From positions 1 through 42,302 of the forward strand of contig DZCW01000005.1 in assembly GCA_022736555.1 (NCBI GenBank): 42,302 nt of DNA. The letters run 5' to 3'. The stretch comes from Candidatus Saccharimonas sp. GTDB lineage: Bacteria; Patescibacteriota; Saccharimonadia; Saccharimonadales; Saccharimonadaceae. Numbering within the stretch: position 1 is the stretch's first letter; each line of letters opens with the position of its first letter. Below, in pieces: positions 26,929 through 32,782 of the stretch. A model generated the notes under the pieces. It searched no databases, had not been told where the DNA came from, and saw nothing but the letters and a program-made list of their open reading frames with translations. The translations under genes and the position numbers were made by a program.

Positions 26929-27084
26929 GTCCCCATGGTAAGCCTAGGCGTTAATGATTTTCCTAGAATATCATATAGATAGGGAACTCTAATGGTCTAT
27001 CTCTGTGGAGATAGGTTGCGAGTACCCACCTTGCCTTTACGGTAGGGAATATCGTGCGCTGACGGCAAACCTAGGGGACTTTTT
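26929..27084 (+). ncRNA. 6S-like rod-shaped RNA
   Basis: 156 bases between a perfect extended -10 and a T run. Closing stem GTCCCC (26929-26934) with GGGGAC (27074-27079). Then GG/CC, GCC (26942-26944) with GGC (27064-27066), GCG with CGC (27057-27059), and GAT plus TTTCCTA (26959-26965) with TAGGGAA (27043-27049). A large bubble follows: about 16 bases (26966-26981) opposite about 15 (27028-27042). Above it are GGG/CCC, ACTC/GAGT and the apical hairpin CTATCTC-TGTG-GAGATAG (26997-27014). A long rod with a wide central bubble mimicking an open promoter is the mark of 6S RNA, which binds RNA polymerase. I see no 4.5S apical motif, so SRP RNA is unlikely. Confidence 0.65.
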
Positions 27085-27103
27085 GGTGTAAAGATGAGAT
27101 ATT

Positions 27104-27112
27104 TGATACAAT
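27104..27112 (+). promoter_or_regulatory. Extended -10 promoter of RNase P RNA
   Basis: TG-A-TACAAT, about 6 bases before the 5' end of the RNA. Confidence 0.7.
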
Positions 27113-27117
27113 ATTGA

Positions 27118-27466
27118 GTAGGCAGTTTATTAGATGATCGCCCCGTATTTATACGGAGAGGAAAGTCCGGGCAACGTAGAGTGTGACAGTCGCTAACGGC
27201 GACCAGAGGTAACTCTAGGGAAAGTGCCACAGAAACGAAACTACCTTGGGATATTTAATATCTCGGGAAAAGATGAAACGAGTGGGGTAAGAGCCCACAG
27301 CATACCATGGTGACATGGATTGAAGGTAAACCCTGTCAGTTGCAAGGAGGTCTGCATAAAAGGGCTACTCGTCCGCAGGCCGATATCCGCTTGATTTAGT
27401 AGGCAACTGCTAGGCTAGATAGATGATCATCCACGACAGAACCCGGCTTATCGATAGGCTGCCAAC
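27118..27466 (+). ncRNA. rnpB: RNase P RNA (bacterial class A)
   Basis: The universal motif GAGAGGAAAGTCCGG at 27156-27170 and the matching 3' element ACAGAACCCGGCTTA at 27436-27450 form P4 and the core. The P1 ends pair as GGCAG (27121-27125) with CTGCC (27459-27463). GAAACGAAACTACC and the helix regions between fit class A. The RNA cleaves the 5' leaders of tRNA and tmRNA precursors. It is expressed from its own promoter and ends at a strong hairpin. Confidence 0.96.
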
Positions 27467-27467
27467 T

Positions 27468-27505
27468 AAAATAACCACTTACTTAAATGCAAGTGGTTAT
27501 TTTAG
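27468..27505. terminator. Terminator of rnpB, probably also of rplT
   Basis: AAAATAACCACTT / AAGTGGTTATTTT perfect arms (13 bp) with a 10-base loop. T runs are present for both directions. Confidence 0.88.
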
Positions 27506-27529
27506 TTTTATCAACTTAAGACTGTGTGA

Positions 27530-27871
27530 CTATTTAGCTTCTTTGACGATCTCGGCGAAAGCCTTAGGCTCTTTGACGGCCAATTCCGATAAAACTTTTC
27601 GGTCAATCTGGATGTTGGCAGTTTTTAGCCCAGAAATAAGCTTGCCATATGTAGTACCTAATTCACGGGCAGCTGCATTAATCCTAGTGATCCATAAACC
27701 ACGTAGATCTCGCTTTTTATTGCGACGATCTCGGTAGGCGTACTGGAGGGCTTTTATGACCGCTTGCTTAGCTAGGCGGTAAGATCTAGTCCTACCGTGT
27801 TGCATGCCCTTAGCTAGCTTTAATATCTTCTTGTGCTTGGCAGTAGCAGTAACTCCTCGTTTCACTCGCAT
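27530..27871 (-). CDS. rplT: Ribosomal protein L20
   Basis: 113 aa, the usual length. Starts [20 protein letters not shown] and contains [29 protein letters not shown], the L20 signature. An early assembly protein of the 50S subunit. In many bacteria L20 or the L20 leader represses the infC-rpmI-rplT operon. Here rpmI-rplT lie 25 bases apart in the standard order. It ends just before the rnpB terminator. Confidence 0.97.
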   Translation of the reverse strand: MRVKRGVTATAKHKKILKLAKGMQHGRTRSYRLAKQAVIKALQYAYRDRRNKKRDLRGLWITRINAAARELGTTYGKLISGLKTANIQIDRKVLSELAVKEPKAFAEIVKEAK

Positions 27872-27896
27872 AACAATTTTACCTTTCTTATTTAAT

Positions 27897-28091
27897 TTAA
27901 ATGCCCAGCGCTCGTTTAATATTTTTTACAGCTAGTCCGGTAACGATTGCGGTAGTGCCGATAGCGCGCTTGCGACTCTTACTCTTTTTAGCTAACATGT
28001 GGTTGCCGAATGCTCTACGTCGAGTCAATTTACCGGTACTGGTGATCTTGATGCGTTTAGCAGTCCCTTTGTGCGTTTTCATTTTTGGCAT
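27897..28091 (-). CDS. rpmI: Ribosomal protein L35
   Basis: 64 aa. [20 protein letters not shown] and [13 protein letters not shown] are the L35 signature. The start codon overlaps the infC stop by one base (TAATG), and AAGGAG lies inside the infC end, so the two are translationally coupled. Structural protein of the 50S subunit. Confidence 0.97.
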   Translation of the reverse strand: MPKMKTHKGTAKRIKITSTGKLTRRRAFGNHMLAKKSKSRKRAIGTTAIVTGLAVKNIKRALGI

Positions 28092-28600
28092 TATTTATTA
28101 CTCCTTACTACTATACTCAGATTGCGTCCCGCCATCTGGGGTTTTTGTTCTAATATTGCATCTCCTTCGAGTTTGGACACGATTCTATCAATCATTTCAT
28201 ATCCTAGTTCTTGGTGAGCCATTTCTCGTCCGCGGAAAAAAATCATAATCTTTACCTTGTGGCCAGCGACTAAGAACTCACGAATCTTGCGAAGCTTAAT
28301 CTCTAAGTCATTTGCCCCAATTTTTAATCCCATGCGCATTTGTTTTAAGTCAACGACTTTGGCATGTTTGCGGTTTTTCTGTTGTTCTTTCATCTTTTGG
28401 TATTGATATTTGCCCCAATCGACGACTTTCACGACAGGTGGGTCGGCGTTTGGCGAGATTTCAATAAGATCGACTCCAGCTTCTTCGGCAATTTTTAGTG
28501 CATCAGACAGGCTCATAACTCCTAGTTGATCGCCATCCGGTCCAATAACACGCAATTGTCCAGCCTTGATTTCTTGATTGATTCGAATTGATTTACTGAT
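28091..28600 (-). CDS. infC: Translation initiation factor IF-3 with AUC start
   Basis: 169 aa. The conserved N-terminal domain begins [20 protein letters not shown], which sits upstream of the first ordinary start (TTG at 28555). Reading this frame back to the stop at 28613-28615 gives no ATG, GTG or TTG. The only plausible codon is ATC at 28598-28600, exactly 8 bases after a perfect AAGGAG. IF-3 rejects non-canonical starts, so a rare start in its own gene makes a feedback loop, known for AUU in E. coli. The remainder ([32 protein letters not shown], and the C-terminal domain) is standard. First gene of infC-rpmI-rplT. Confidence 0.95.
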   Translation of the reverse strand: MSKSIRINQEIKAGQLRVIGPDGDQLGVMSLSDALKIAEEAGVDLIEISPNADPPVVKVVDWGKYQYQKMKEQQKNRKHAKVVDLKQMRMGLKIGANDLEIKLRKIREFLVAGHKVKIMIFFRGREMAHQELGYEMIDRIVSKLEGDAILEQKPQMAGRNLSIVVRSNK

Positions 28601-28650
28601 CGCTGAATCTCCTTAATTGAATCTGTTAGTTGAGCATTTACTCGATAATT

Positions 28651-28679
28651 ATTCTATCAGATATGTAACAGTAGTGCAA
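28651..28679 (-). promoter_or_regulatory. Promoter of the infC operon
   Basis: Minus strand TTGCAC - 17 bp - TAGAAT with TG-A extension, giving a leader of about 45 bases. Confidence 0.75.
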
Positions 28680-28682
28680 GCG

Positions 28683-30191
28683 CTATTGATTTCGGTATTG
28701 CAAAGCTTCAGCTATATGTTCCTTGGATATGTCGATCTCGTTATTTAAATCAGCTATCGTCCTAGCTACTTTAATTACCCTGAAATAACTGCGAGTGCTT
28801 AGTTTTAAACGATCAGCCGCTACTAGCAATAGGGAATTGGCCTCACTAGACAAAGGTGCGTACTTTTTTATATCTTGGTTGGTTAATGATGCGTTGTATT
28901 TTATGCTACTATTATATCGCTTTTTCTGCATATTAATCGCAGTATCTATACTATCTATAGCTGTTGTATGTTGTATATAATTCAACGTATCTATACTTAA
29001 TAATGATTCATTCGGCACGCGTGAAACGTTTATTACCATGTCTATACGATCCATCAAGGGGCCTGATAATCGTTTTTGGTAGGCTAGGATTTGGCTATTA
29101 CTACATGTACATTCTTTAGTGCTATCGCCAAAATAACCACAAGGACATGGGTTCATTGTGGCGACTAGCATGAAGTCGGCAGGGTAGGTTATATGGGCGT
29201 TTGCTCGGCTAATGTCTATCTTGCGGTCTTCTAGCGGCTGCCTTAGCGCTTCAAGGGTGATTCTGGGATATTCAGGTAGCTCATCCATAAATAGCACGCC
29301 AGCGTGAGCTAAGCTTATCTCACCTGGCTTTGGGTGACTGCCGCCGCCAACCATGGATATATGGCTGGCTGTATGATGAGGGGATCTAAAAGGTCGAGCA
29401 CTAATTATCTCCCCGTTAACCTTGCCGGCTAAGCTATGGATTTTTGTTACAGCTATTTGTTCTTCTGTCGTAAGCTCGGGTAGTAGATTAGATAAGGCCT
29501 TTGCTAACATGGTTTTGCCAGTTCCTGGTGTCCCGGACAACAAAATATTATGATGACCGGCTGCTGCTATCACTAATGCACGCTTTGCCTGCTCTTGGCC
29601 CTTTATATCGTCCAATACGGGTGGTGTTACGCTGCGCTGATTTTTATCAGACTTAGTCTGTACGTATGGTTTTATGACCACTTCTTGTTTTAGATGTAGA
29701 TATAGCTGCTTGAGAGAATTTAATCCAAATATCTCAATACCGTCTATCAAACCAGCTTGTTGGATATTGGGCGTAGGTAAGTAGATGTGCTTGAAACCGG
29801 CTTGTTTCGCTATTTGGGTTATGTTTATGGCGCCTTTTATAGGTCTTATGCTGCCGTCTAGGGCTAGCTCGCCAGCGAAAATAGCATTATCTAACTCTTT
29901 TTGGTTTATTTGCCCACTTACGCACAATATAGCGAGTGCGATTGGTACATCGTAGTGCGCGCCATCTTTTGGCAACTCAGCGGGGGCTAGGTTAATAGTT
30001 AGTCTTTTTTTAGGAAATTCTAATAGCGAATTTGTTATAGCGCTGCGCACTCGCTCTCTAGCTTCGTCTATGGCTTTATTACCCAGCCCAACAATTTGTA
30101 GTGAGGGGAGACCTTTGGTGGCATCACTCTCAACTTCGATAATAGATCCATCGAAGCCTATAGGCGCAACAGTCATAACTCTAGCAACCAT
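28683..30191 (-). CDS. comM: ComM/YifB-like Mg-chelatase-type AAA+ ATPase
   Basis: 502 aa. An N-terminal S5-like/Lon-type domain (IVGLGNKAIDEARERVRSAI), then the AAA+ core with P-loop LLSGTPGTGKTML and the Walker B/sensor region LFMDELPEYPRITLEALRQP. A cysteine-rich loop follows (CPCGYFGDSTKECTCS), and then the Mg_chelatase_C domain ending ISKEHIAEALQYR. ComM is a hexameric helicase that promotes branch migration during natural transformation. With the retractable type IV pilus it fits DNA uptake and recombination, although no ComEC or DprA is in the window. The TTAACT -10 ends 10 bases before ATG, so the mRNA has at most a 3-base leader. Confidence 0.93.
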   Translation of the reverse strand: MVARVMTVAPIGFDGSIIEVESDATKGLPSLQIVGLGNKAIDEARERVRSAITNSLLEFPKKRLTINLAPAELPKDGAHYDVPIALAILCVSGQINQKELDNAIFAGELALDGSIRPIKGAINITQIAKQAGFKHIYLPTPNIQQAGLIDGIEIFGLNSLKQLYLHLKQEVVIKPYVQTKSDKNQRSVTPPVLDDIKGQEQAKRALVIAAAGHHNILLSGTPGTGKTMLAKALSNLLPELTTEEQIAVTKIHSLAGKVNGEIISARPFRSPHHTASHISMVGGGSHPKPGEISLAHAGVLFMDELPEYPRITLEALRQPLEDRKIDISRANAHITYPADFMLVATMNPCPCGYFGDSTKECTCSNSQILAYQKRLSGPLMDRIDMVINVSRVPNESLLSIDTLNYIQHTTAIDSIDTAINMQKKRYNSSIKYNASLTNQDIKKYAPLSSEANSLLLVAADRLKLSTRSYFRVIKVARTIADLNNEIDISKEHIAEALQYRNQ

Positions 30192-30201
30192 AATTGTTAT
30201 C

Positions 30202-30230
30202 AGTTAACCATGATTGGTTCATGAGTGCAA
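30202..30230 (-). promoter_or_regulatory. Promoter of comM
   Basis: Minus strand TTGCAC - 17 bp - TTAACT with TG-G extension, ending 10 bases before ATG. It overlaps the divergent tmRNA promoter. Confidence 0.65.
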
Positions 30231-30243
30231 ATTATGGTATAAT
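30214..30243 (+). promoter_or_regulatory. Promoter of tmRNA
   Basis: TTGGTT - 18 bp - TATAAT with TG-G extension. The precursor begins about 7 bases before the mature 5' end. Confidence 0.78.
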
Positions 30244-30257
30244 CAAGGAGTTCTGTT

Positions 30258-30670
30258 GGGGCTGATATAGCTTTCGACGAAGGGATCTTAACAGGTTATT
30301 TTGCAAGTCGAAGGTACGCGTTAAGTACAAAATATAACTGCAACATTTATTGCAAAAGCAAAAAACTATGTTTCTGAGGTTGCATCTGGCTTAGCCAGTG
30401 TACTTCAGTCGCAAGTTCTAGCAACAGCTCGAATTTAATTTGAGCCATCTTATTATCCAGGCGACATAGAGATAGTAAGGTGTTATAAGTATGTCGCTAA
30501 CTGTTTAAATGGGGAGCAACGTTTAATAGGACATTACATTGCGCGACAGCCAGGGTATTTTTTGTTTAGCTTCTAGCTCTGTGAGTCGTAAAAATTTAAG
30601 TTAAAATATACTTGTAGACGAATAATCGGTTACCTTTCGGACCGGGGTGCGATTCCCCGCAGCTCCACCA
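30258..30670 (+). ncRNA. ssrA: tmRNA (transfer-messenger RNA)
   Basis: 413 bases. The tRNA-like end is GGGGCTG (30258-30264) paired with CAGCTCC, with the G3-U pair that marks an alanine tRNA. T arm GGACCGGGGTGCGATTCCCC, and encoded CCA. Resume context AATATAACT then GCA at 30340 resembles the E. coli AATAGTC-GCA. In that frame the tag ORF runs 32 codons to TAA at 30436-30438, which lies in the loop of a hairpin (GCTCGAA / TTTGAGC). The tag ends LATARI rather than LAA. It releases stalled ribosomes with SmpB and tags proteins for proteolysis. Confidence 0.93.
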
Positions 30671-30691
30671 ATCAAGAATTTATAGAAAAAT

Positions 30692-30725
30692 AAAACAACC
30701 GCCTGCGAGGAACGGTTGTTTTTTT
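30692..30725 (+). terminator. Terminator of tmRNA
   Basis: AACAACCG / CGGTTGTT hairpin with an 11-base loop and a run of seven T. Confidence 0.92.
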
Positions 30726-31314
30726 GTGGAGTTTTTGAATTTCTGTTTATTTTTGGCTTCTGTATAATTTTTTTATTCAGGAGCTACCCCTATAATAGTG
30801 CTACAAAGCGCTTGTGTCAATAATAATTATTAAAATCGTCTAGTAAAAAATACTACGTGTGGAAAACTATTATTTTAGGTGATAGTTCTCACAGTTAGCT
30901 GTGAATTATAAAATACGTGGGGTTTATCCTAGGTAGTAACAAAAGGTTATATTAAAAAGTTTAATAAATCAGCTAGACCTGAATAATTGCAGGGGACTAT
31001 TAAAAAACTCAATATAAGTCGAGAAGGCAATAATAAATAATCCGATAACTAAAACATATGGAATTAAAACTATAATTTTATTACAATTCAAAATAATATA
31101 TAAAATAATATATTATTAACTAAACTCGGTTTTTTATGTTCGTTAGCATAACTATCTAGCATGATTTTAATAGAAAATATTATTTTGGGCGTACCCTTAT
31201 ATTTTTCATAAAGCCGTTCGCGCGATTTTTGGTTTAGCTATTTTTTTATGAAGTAATGGGGTATGTTAGGCGGCTTAATTGCTGCCTGGTGAGCATAATC
31301 TTGCCGCTTAATAT

Positions 31315-31340
31315 ATATAATTACAACGTTGTAATTATAT
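31315..31340. repeat. Perfect 26-bp palindrome
   Basis: Left arm ATATAATTACAAC, right arm its exact reverse complement, with no spacer. Candidate operator for a dimeric regulator or a recombination site. It is not followed by a T run, so it is not a terminator. Confidence 0.8.
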
Positions 31341-31424
31341 CAAAGATTAACTAATTGTATCTTAAATGAACGTAGTATTATTTTTTGGATAGCTTAAATT
31401 ACAACAAATAATTCAAATATTTTA

Positions 31425-31453
31425 TTGACTAGGCGAGATGATTATGCTAATAT
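31425..31453 (+). promoter_or_regulatory. Strong promoter inside the AT-rich stretch
   Basis: TTGACT - 17 bp - TAATAT with TG-C extension. Predicted start near 31460, with no protein gene for 440 bases: either a small RNA or a long leader of the gene at 31903. Confidence 0.65.
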
Positions 31454-31726
31454 ACCAACAAGCTTTTATAAAAATAAACAAAAAAATAAAAAAGCCGCTT
31501 CACACCTTAACAATTCAAGAAATAGACCGACCGTATTTGACGGTAATTCGGTGACGACACCTGCACAGATCAATAATATAATGCCTTGGTTATAATACGG
31601 GGCACGCACCTTTTTATTGTAGCTGGCGTCGCCGATGCTCCGCCAAAAGCGTGAGCGCATACATCTAGTACTGGAGTATCGTTGTTAATAATATAACATC
31701 AGTATATTCTGTGGAATAGTGTATAA

Positions 31727-31751
31727 GGGCATATGCCCCGAGTTTTCTCGG
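31727..31751. other. Two adjoining GC-rich inverted repeats
   Basis: GGGCATATGCCC (31727-31738), a self-complementary dodecamer, then CCGAG-TTTT-CTCGG (31738-31751). Unlike the AT-rich surroundings. No T run follows, so a terminator is unlikely; part of a structured RNA or a protein site is possible. Confidence 0.45.
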
Positions 31752-31882
31752 AGCGGTCAGTCTACAGCCTGCAGTGGTAGGTTGTCTGTGGTTCACACGC
31801 TCAACTTATATTTTATGTGGCGTTTGTTGCAACTCAGACATTTAGCCTATCACTCAGGTTTGTTTAAAACCATCGACTTAGA

Positions 31883-31891
31883 TGGTATAGT
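31883..31891 (+). promoter_or_regulatory. Extended -10 promoter of the membrane protein gene
   Basis: TG-G-TATAGT, ending 11 bases before ATG 31903. Expected leader of about 5 bases. Confidence 0.55.
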
Positions 31892-31902
31892 TGCATGTAG
31901 TA

Positions 31903-32289
31903 ATGTTAGAGAGAATTATTCCAGCAATGACGATAACAAGCCTCTGCTTGTTGATAGTAATGTTAAATATTATAACGCCAGCTAGTGCTGGCCCTTTTGG
32001 GGTTCTATTGATTTTCATCTCTGCTTATTTATCGTTACTAGGTATATTAACTTATCTTTTGGTTGGCGTAAGCCGCGTGATTACTTATCTTTCTGTAGTT
32101 TTTATGACAAGAAAGCCTTTTGAGAGACTAACGTTAAAAAGATCTTATTATTTTTCAACTGTTGTCGCAGCTGCCCCAGTAATGTTAATCGGTCTCCAAT
32201 CAGTTGGAGCGGTTAGTGTATATAGTTTTTTGTTATTAATAGTTTTTGTTGTTATAGGATGTTTATATATATCAAAAATAGTACGATGA
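31903..32289 (+). CDS. Hypothetical four-helix membrane protein
   Basis: 128 aa, with helices at about residues 5-25, 30-55, 78-100 and 103-125, and a basic loop (FMTRKPFERLTLKRS) between the second and third. The start ATG is chosen over an in-frame TTG at 31891, which overlaps the -10 box. It lies upstream of a small disordered-protein gene and the TraG/VirD4-like ATPase in the same direction. No family recognised. Its place suggests a membrane partner of that ATPase, which is inference. Confidence 0.68.
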   Translation: MLERIIPAMTITSLCLLIVMLNIITPASAGPFGVLLIFISAYLSLLGILTYLLVGVSRVITYLSVVFMTRKPFERLTLKRSYYFSTVVAAAPVMLIGLQSVGAVSVYSFLLLIVFVVIGCLYISKIVR

Positions 32290-32316
32290 ATTATTGGCAT
32301 AAGCGCGTTAGTGACG

Positions 32317-32325
32317 TGGTATAAT
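32317..32325 (+). promoter_or_regulatory. Extended -10 promoter, leaderless
   Basis: TG-G-TATAAT, ending 7 bases before ATG 32333. Confidence 0.75.
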
Positions 32326-32332
32326 TACAGAT

Positions 32333-32755
32333 ATGAAACCAGAGACTTCGTTACCTCAGTTTAATATTGAACGGACGTCTATTCAACCTGAGGATGTTAT
32401 TGACCGTACTCCAAATACGGTTGATGCTAAACCTAATATCGAAATTGGTGGGTCTGAACGTTACGAGCGGTCAGCCGAAGCTAGTGCGGCTATTGCTGAT
32501 ATCGGATTATCAACAGCCCTACCGGCGCCAGTAATAACTAATGATAAATCAGCTGCTACAAAAGATTCACCTAATACTAGCGTCCCTATTACGGCTAGCG
32601 ACGATAATCTAATCGAAAGAGAGTGGGTTGATAGAGCAAAGAAAATCGTTGCTGACACGCAGAACGATCCACATCAGCGCGAAAATGAAGTAAGCAAACT
32701 GCAGATTGATTACATAAAGAAACGATACGGAAGGGAATTAGGTGTTGCTGATTAA
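32333..32755 (+). CDS. Hypothetical small soluble protein, largely disordered
   Basis: 140 aa. The first 95 residues are rich in Pro, Thr, Ser, Ala and Asp and probably unstructured. The C-terminal part (EREWVDRAKKIVADTQND and HQRENEVSKLQIDYIKKRYG) should form a helical hairpin. No signal peptide or membrane helix. No family recognised. It has its own leaderless promoter and lies 27 bases before the coupling-type ATPase, so it may be an adaptor for it. Its reading frame and composition look genuine. Confidence 0.72.
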   Translation: MKPETSLPQFNIERTSIQPEDVIDRTPNTVDAKPNIEIGGSERYERSAEASAAIADIGLSTALPAPVITNDKSAATKDSPNTSVPITASDDNLIEREWVDRAKKIVADTQNDPHQRENEVSKLQIDYIKKRYGRELGVAD

Positions 32756-32782
32756 GCTAACATCTGATCGAGATATGTTGTC

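Larger units (their letters stand above)
30726..31882. other. AT-rich stretch without a credible gene
   Basis: About 1.15 kb, the longest gene-free region in the window. It is clearly more AT-rich than its neighbours between about 30730 and 31500; the right part is closer to normal. I see a perfect 26-bp palindrome, one strong promoter, several hairpins (for example CACAG-TTAG-CTGTG at 30889-30902), a TTTTCCACA DnaA-like match (minus strand, 30858-30866), and no ORF with convincing composition. The 88- and 64-codon frames here look non-coding. It could hold small RNAs, a decayed insertion next to tmRNA (a common integration site), or a structural locus. Confidence 0.6.

Noticed and set aside
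26929-27084. SRP (4.5S) RNA
   Set aside because: The apical hairpin has no GGAA-type tetraloop or the conserved asymmetric loop of the SRP RNA; a large central bubble instead favours a 6S-like RNA.
26997-27230. 77-codon minus-strand frame
   Set aside because: Spans the 6S-like RNA and the start of RNase P RNA, which account for the sequence.
27423-28248. Plus-strand frames opposite rplT, rpmI and infC
   Set aside because: Antisense to strongly conserved ribosomal genes.
30726-31480. Replication origin in the AT-rich island
   Set aside because: Only one good DnaA-box match (TTTTCCACA) and one near match (TGTGAATTA); no dnaA or dnaN nearby and no clear divergence of gene strands on both sides.
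31444-31554. 36-codon ORF starting MLIYQQAF
   Set aside because: Its start codon overlaps the -10 region of the strong promoter, so the predicted transcript (from about 31460) would lack it.
31466-31660. 64-codon frame on the minus strand
   Set aside because: No promoter or Shine-Dalgarno upstream, hydrophobic ending encoded by an AT-rich run, no recognisable features.
31719-31985. 88-codon frame on the plus strand
   Set aside because: It crosses hairpins and the -10 of the membrane protein gene and overlaps that gene in another frame; the translation looks random.
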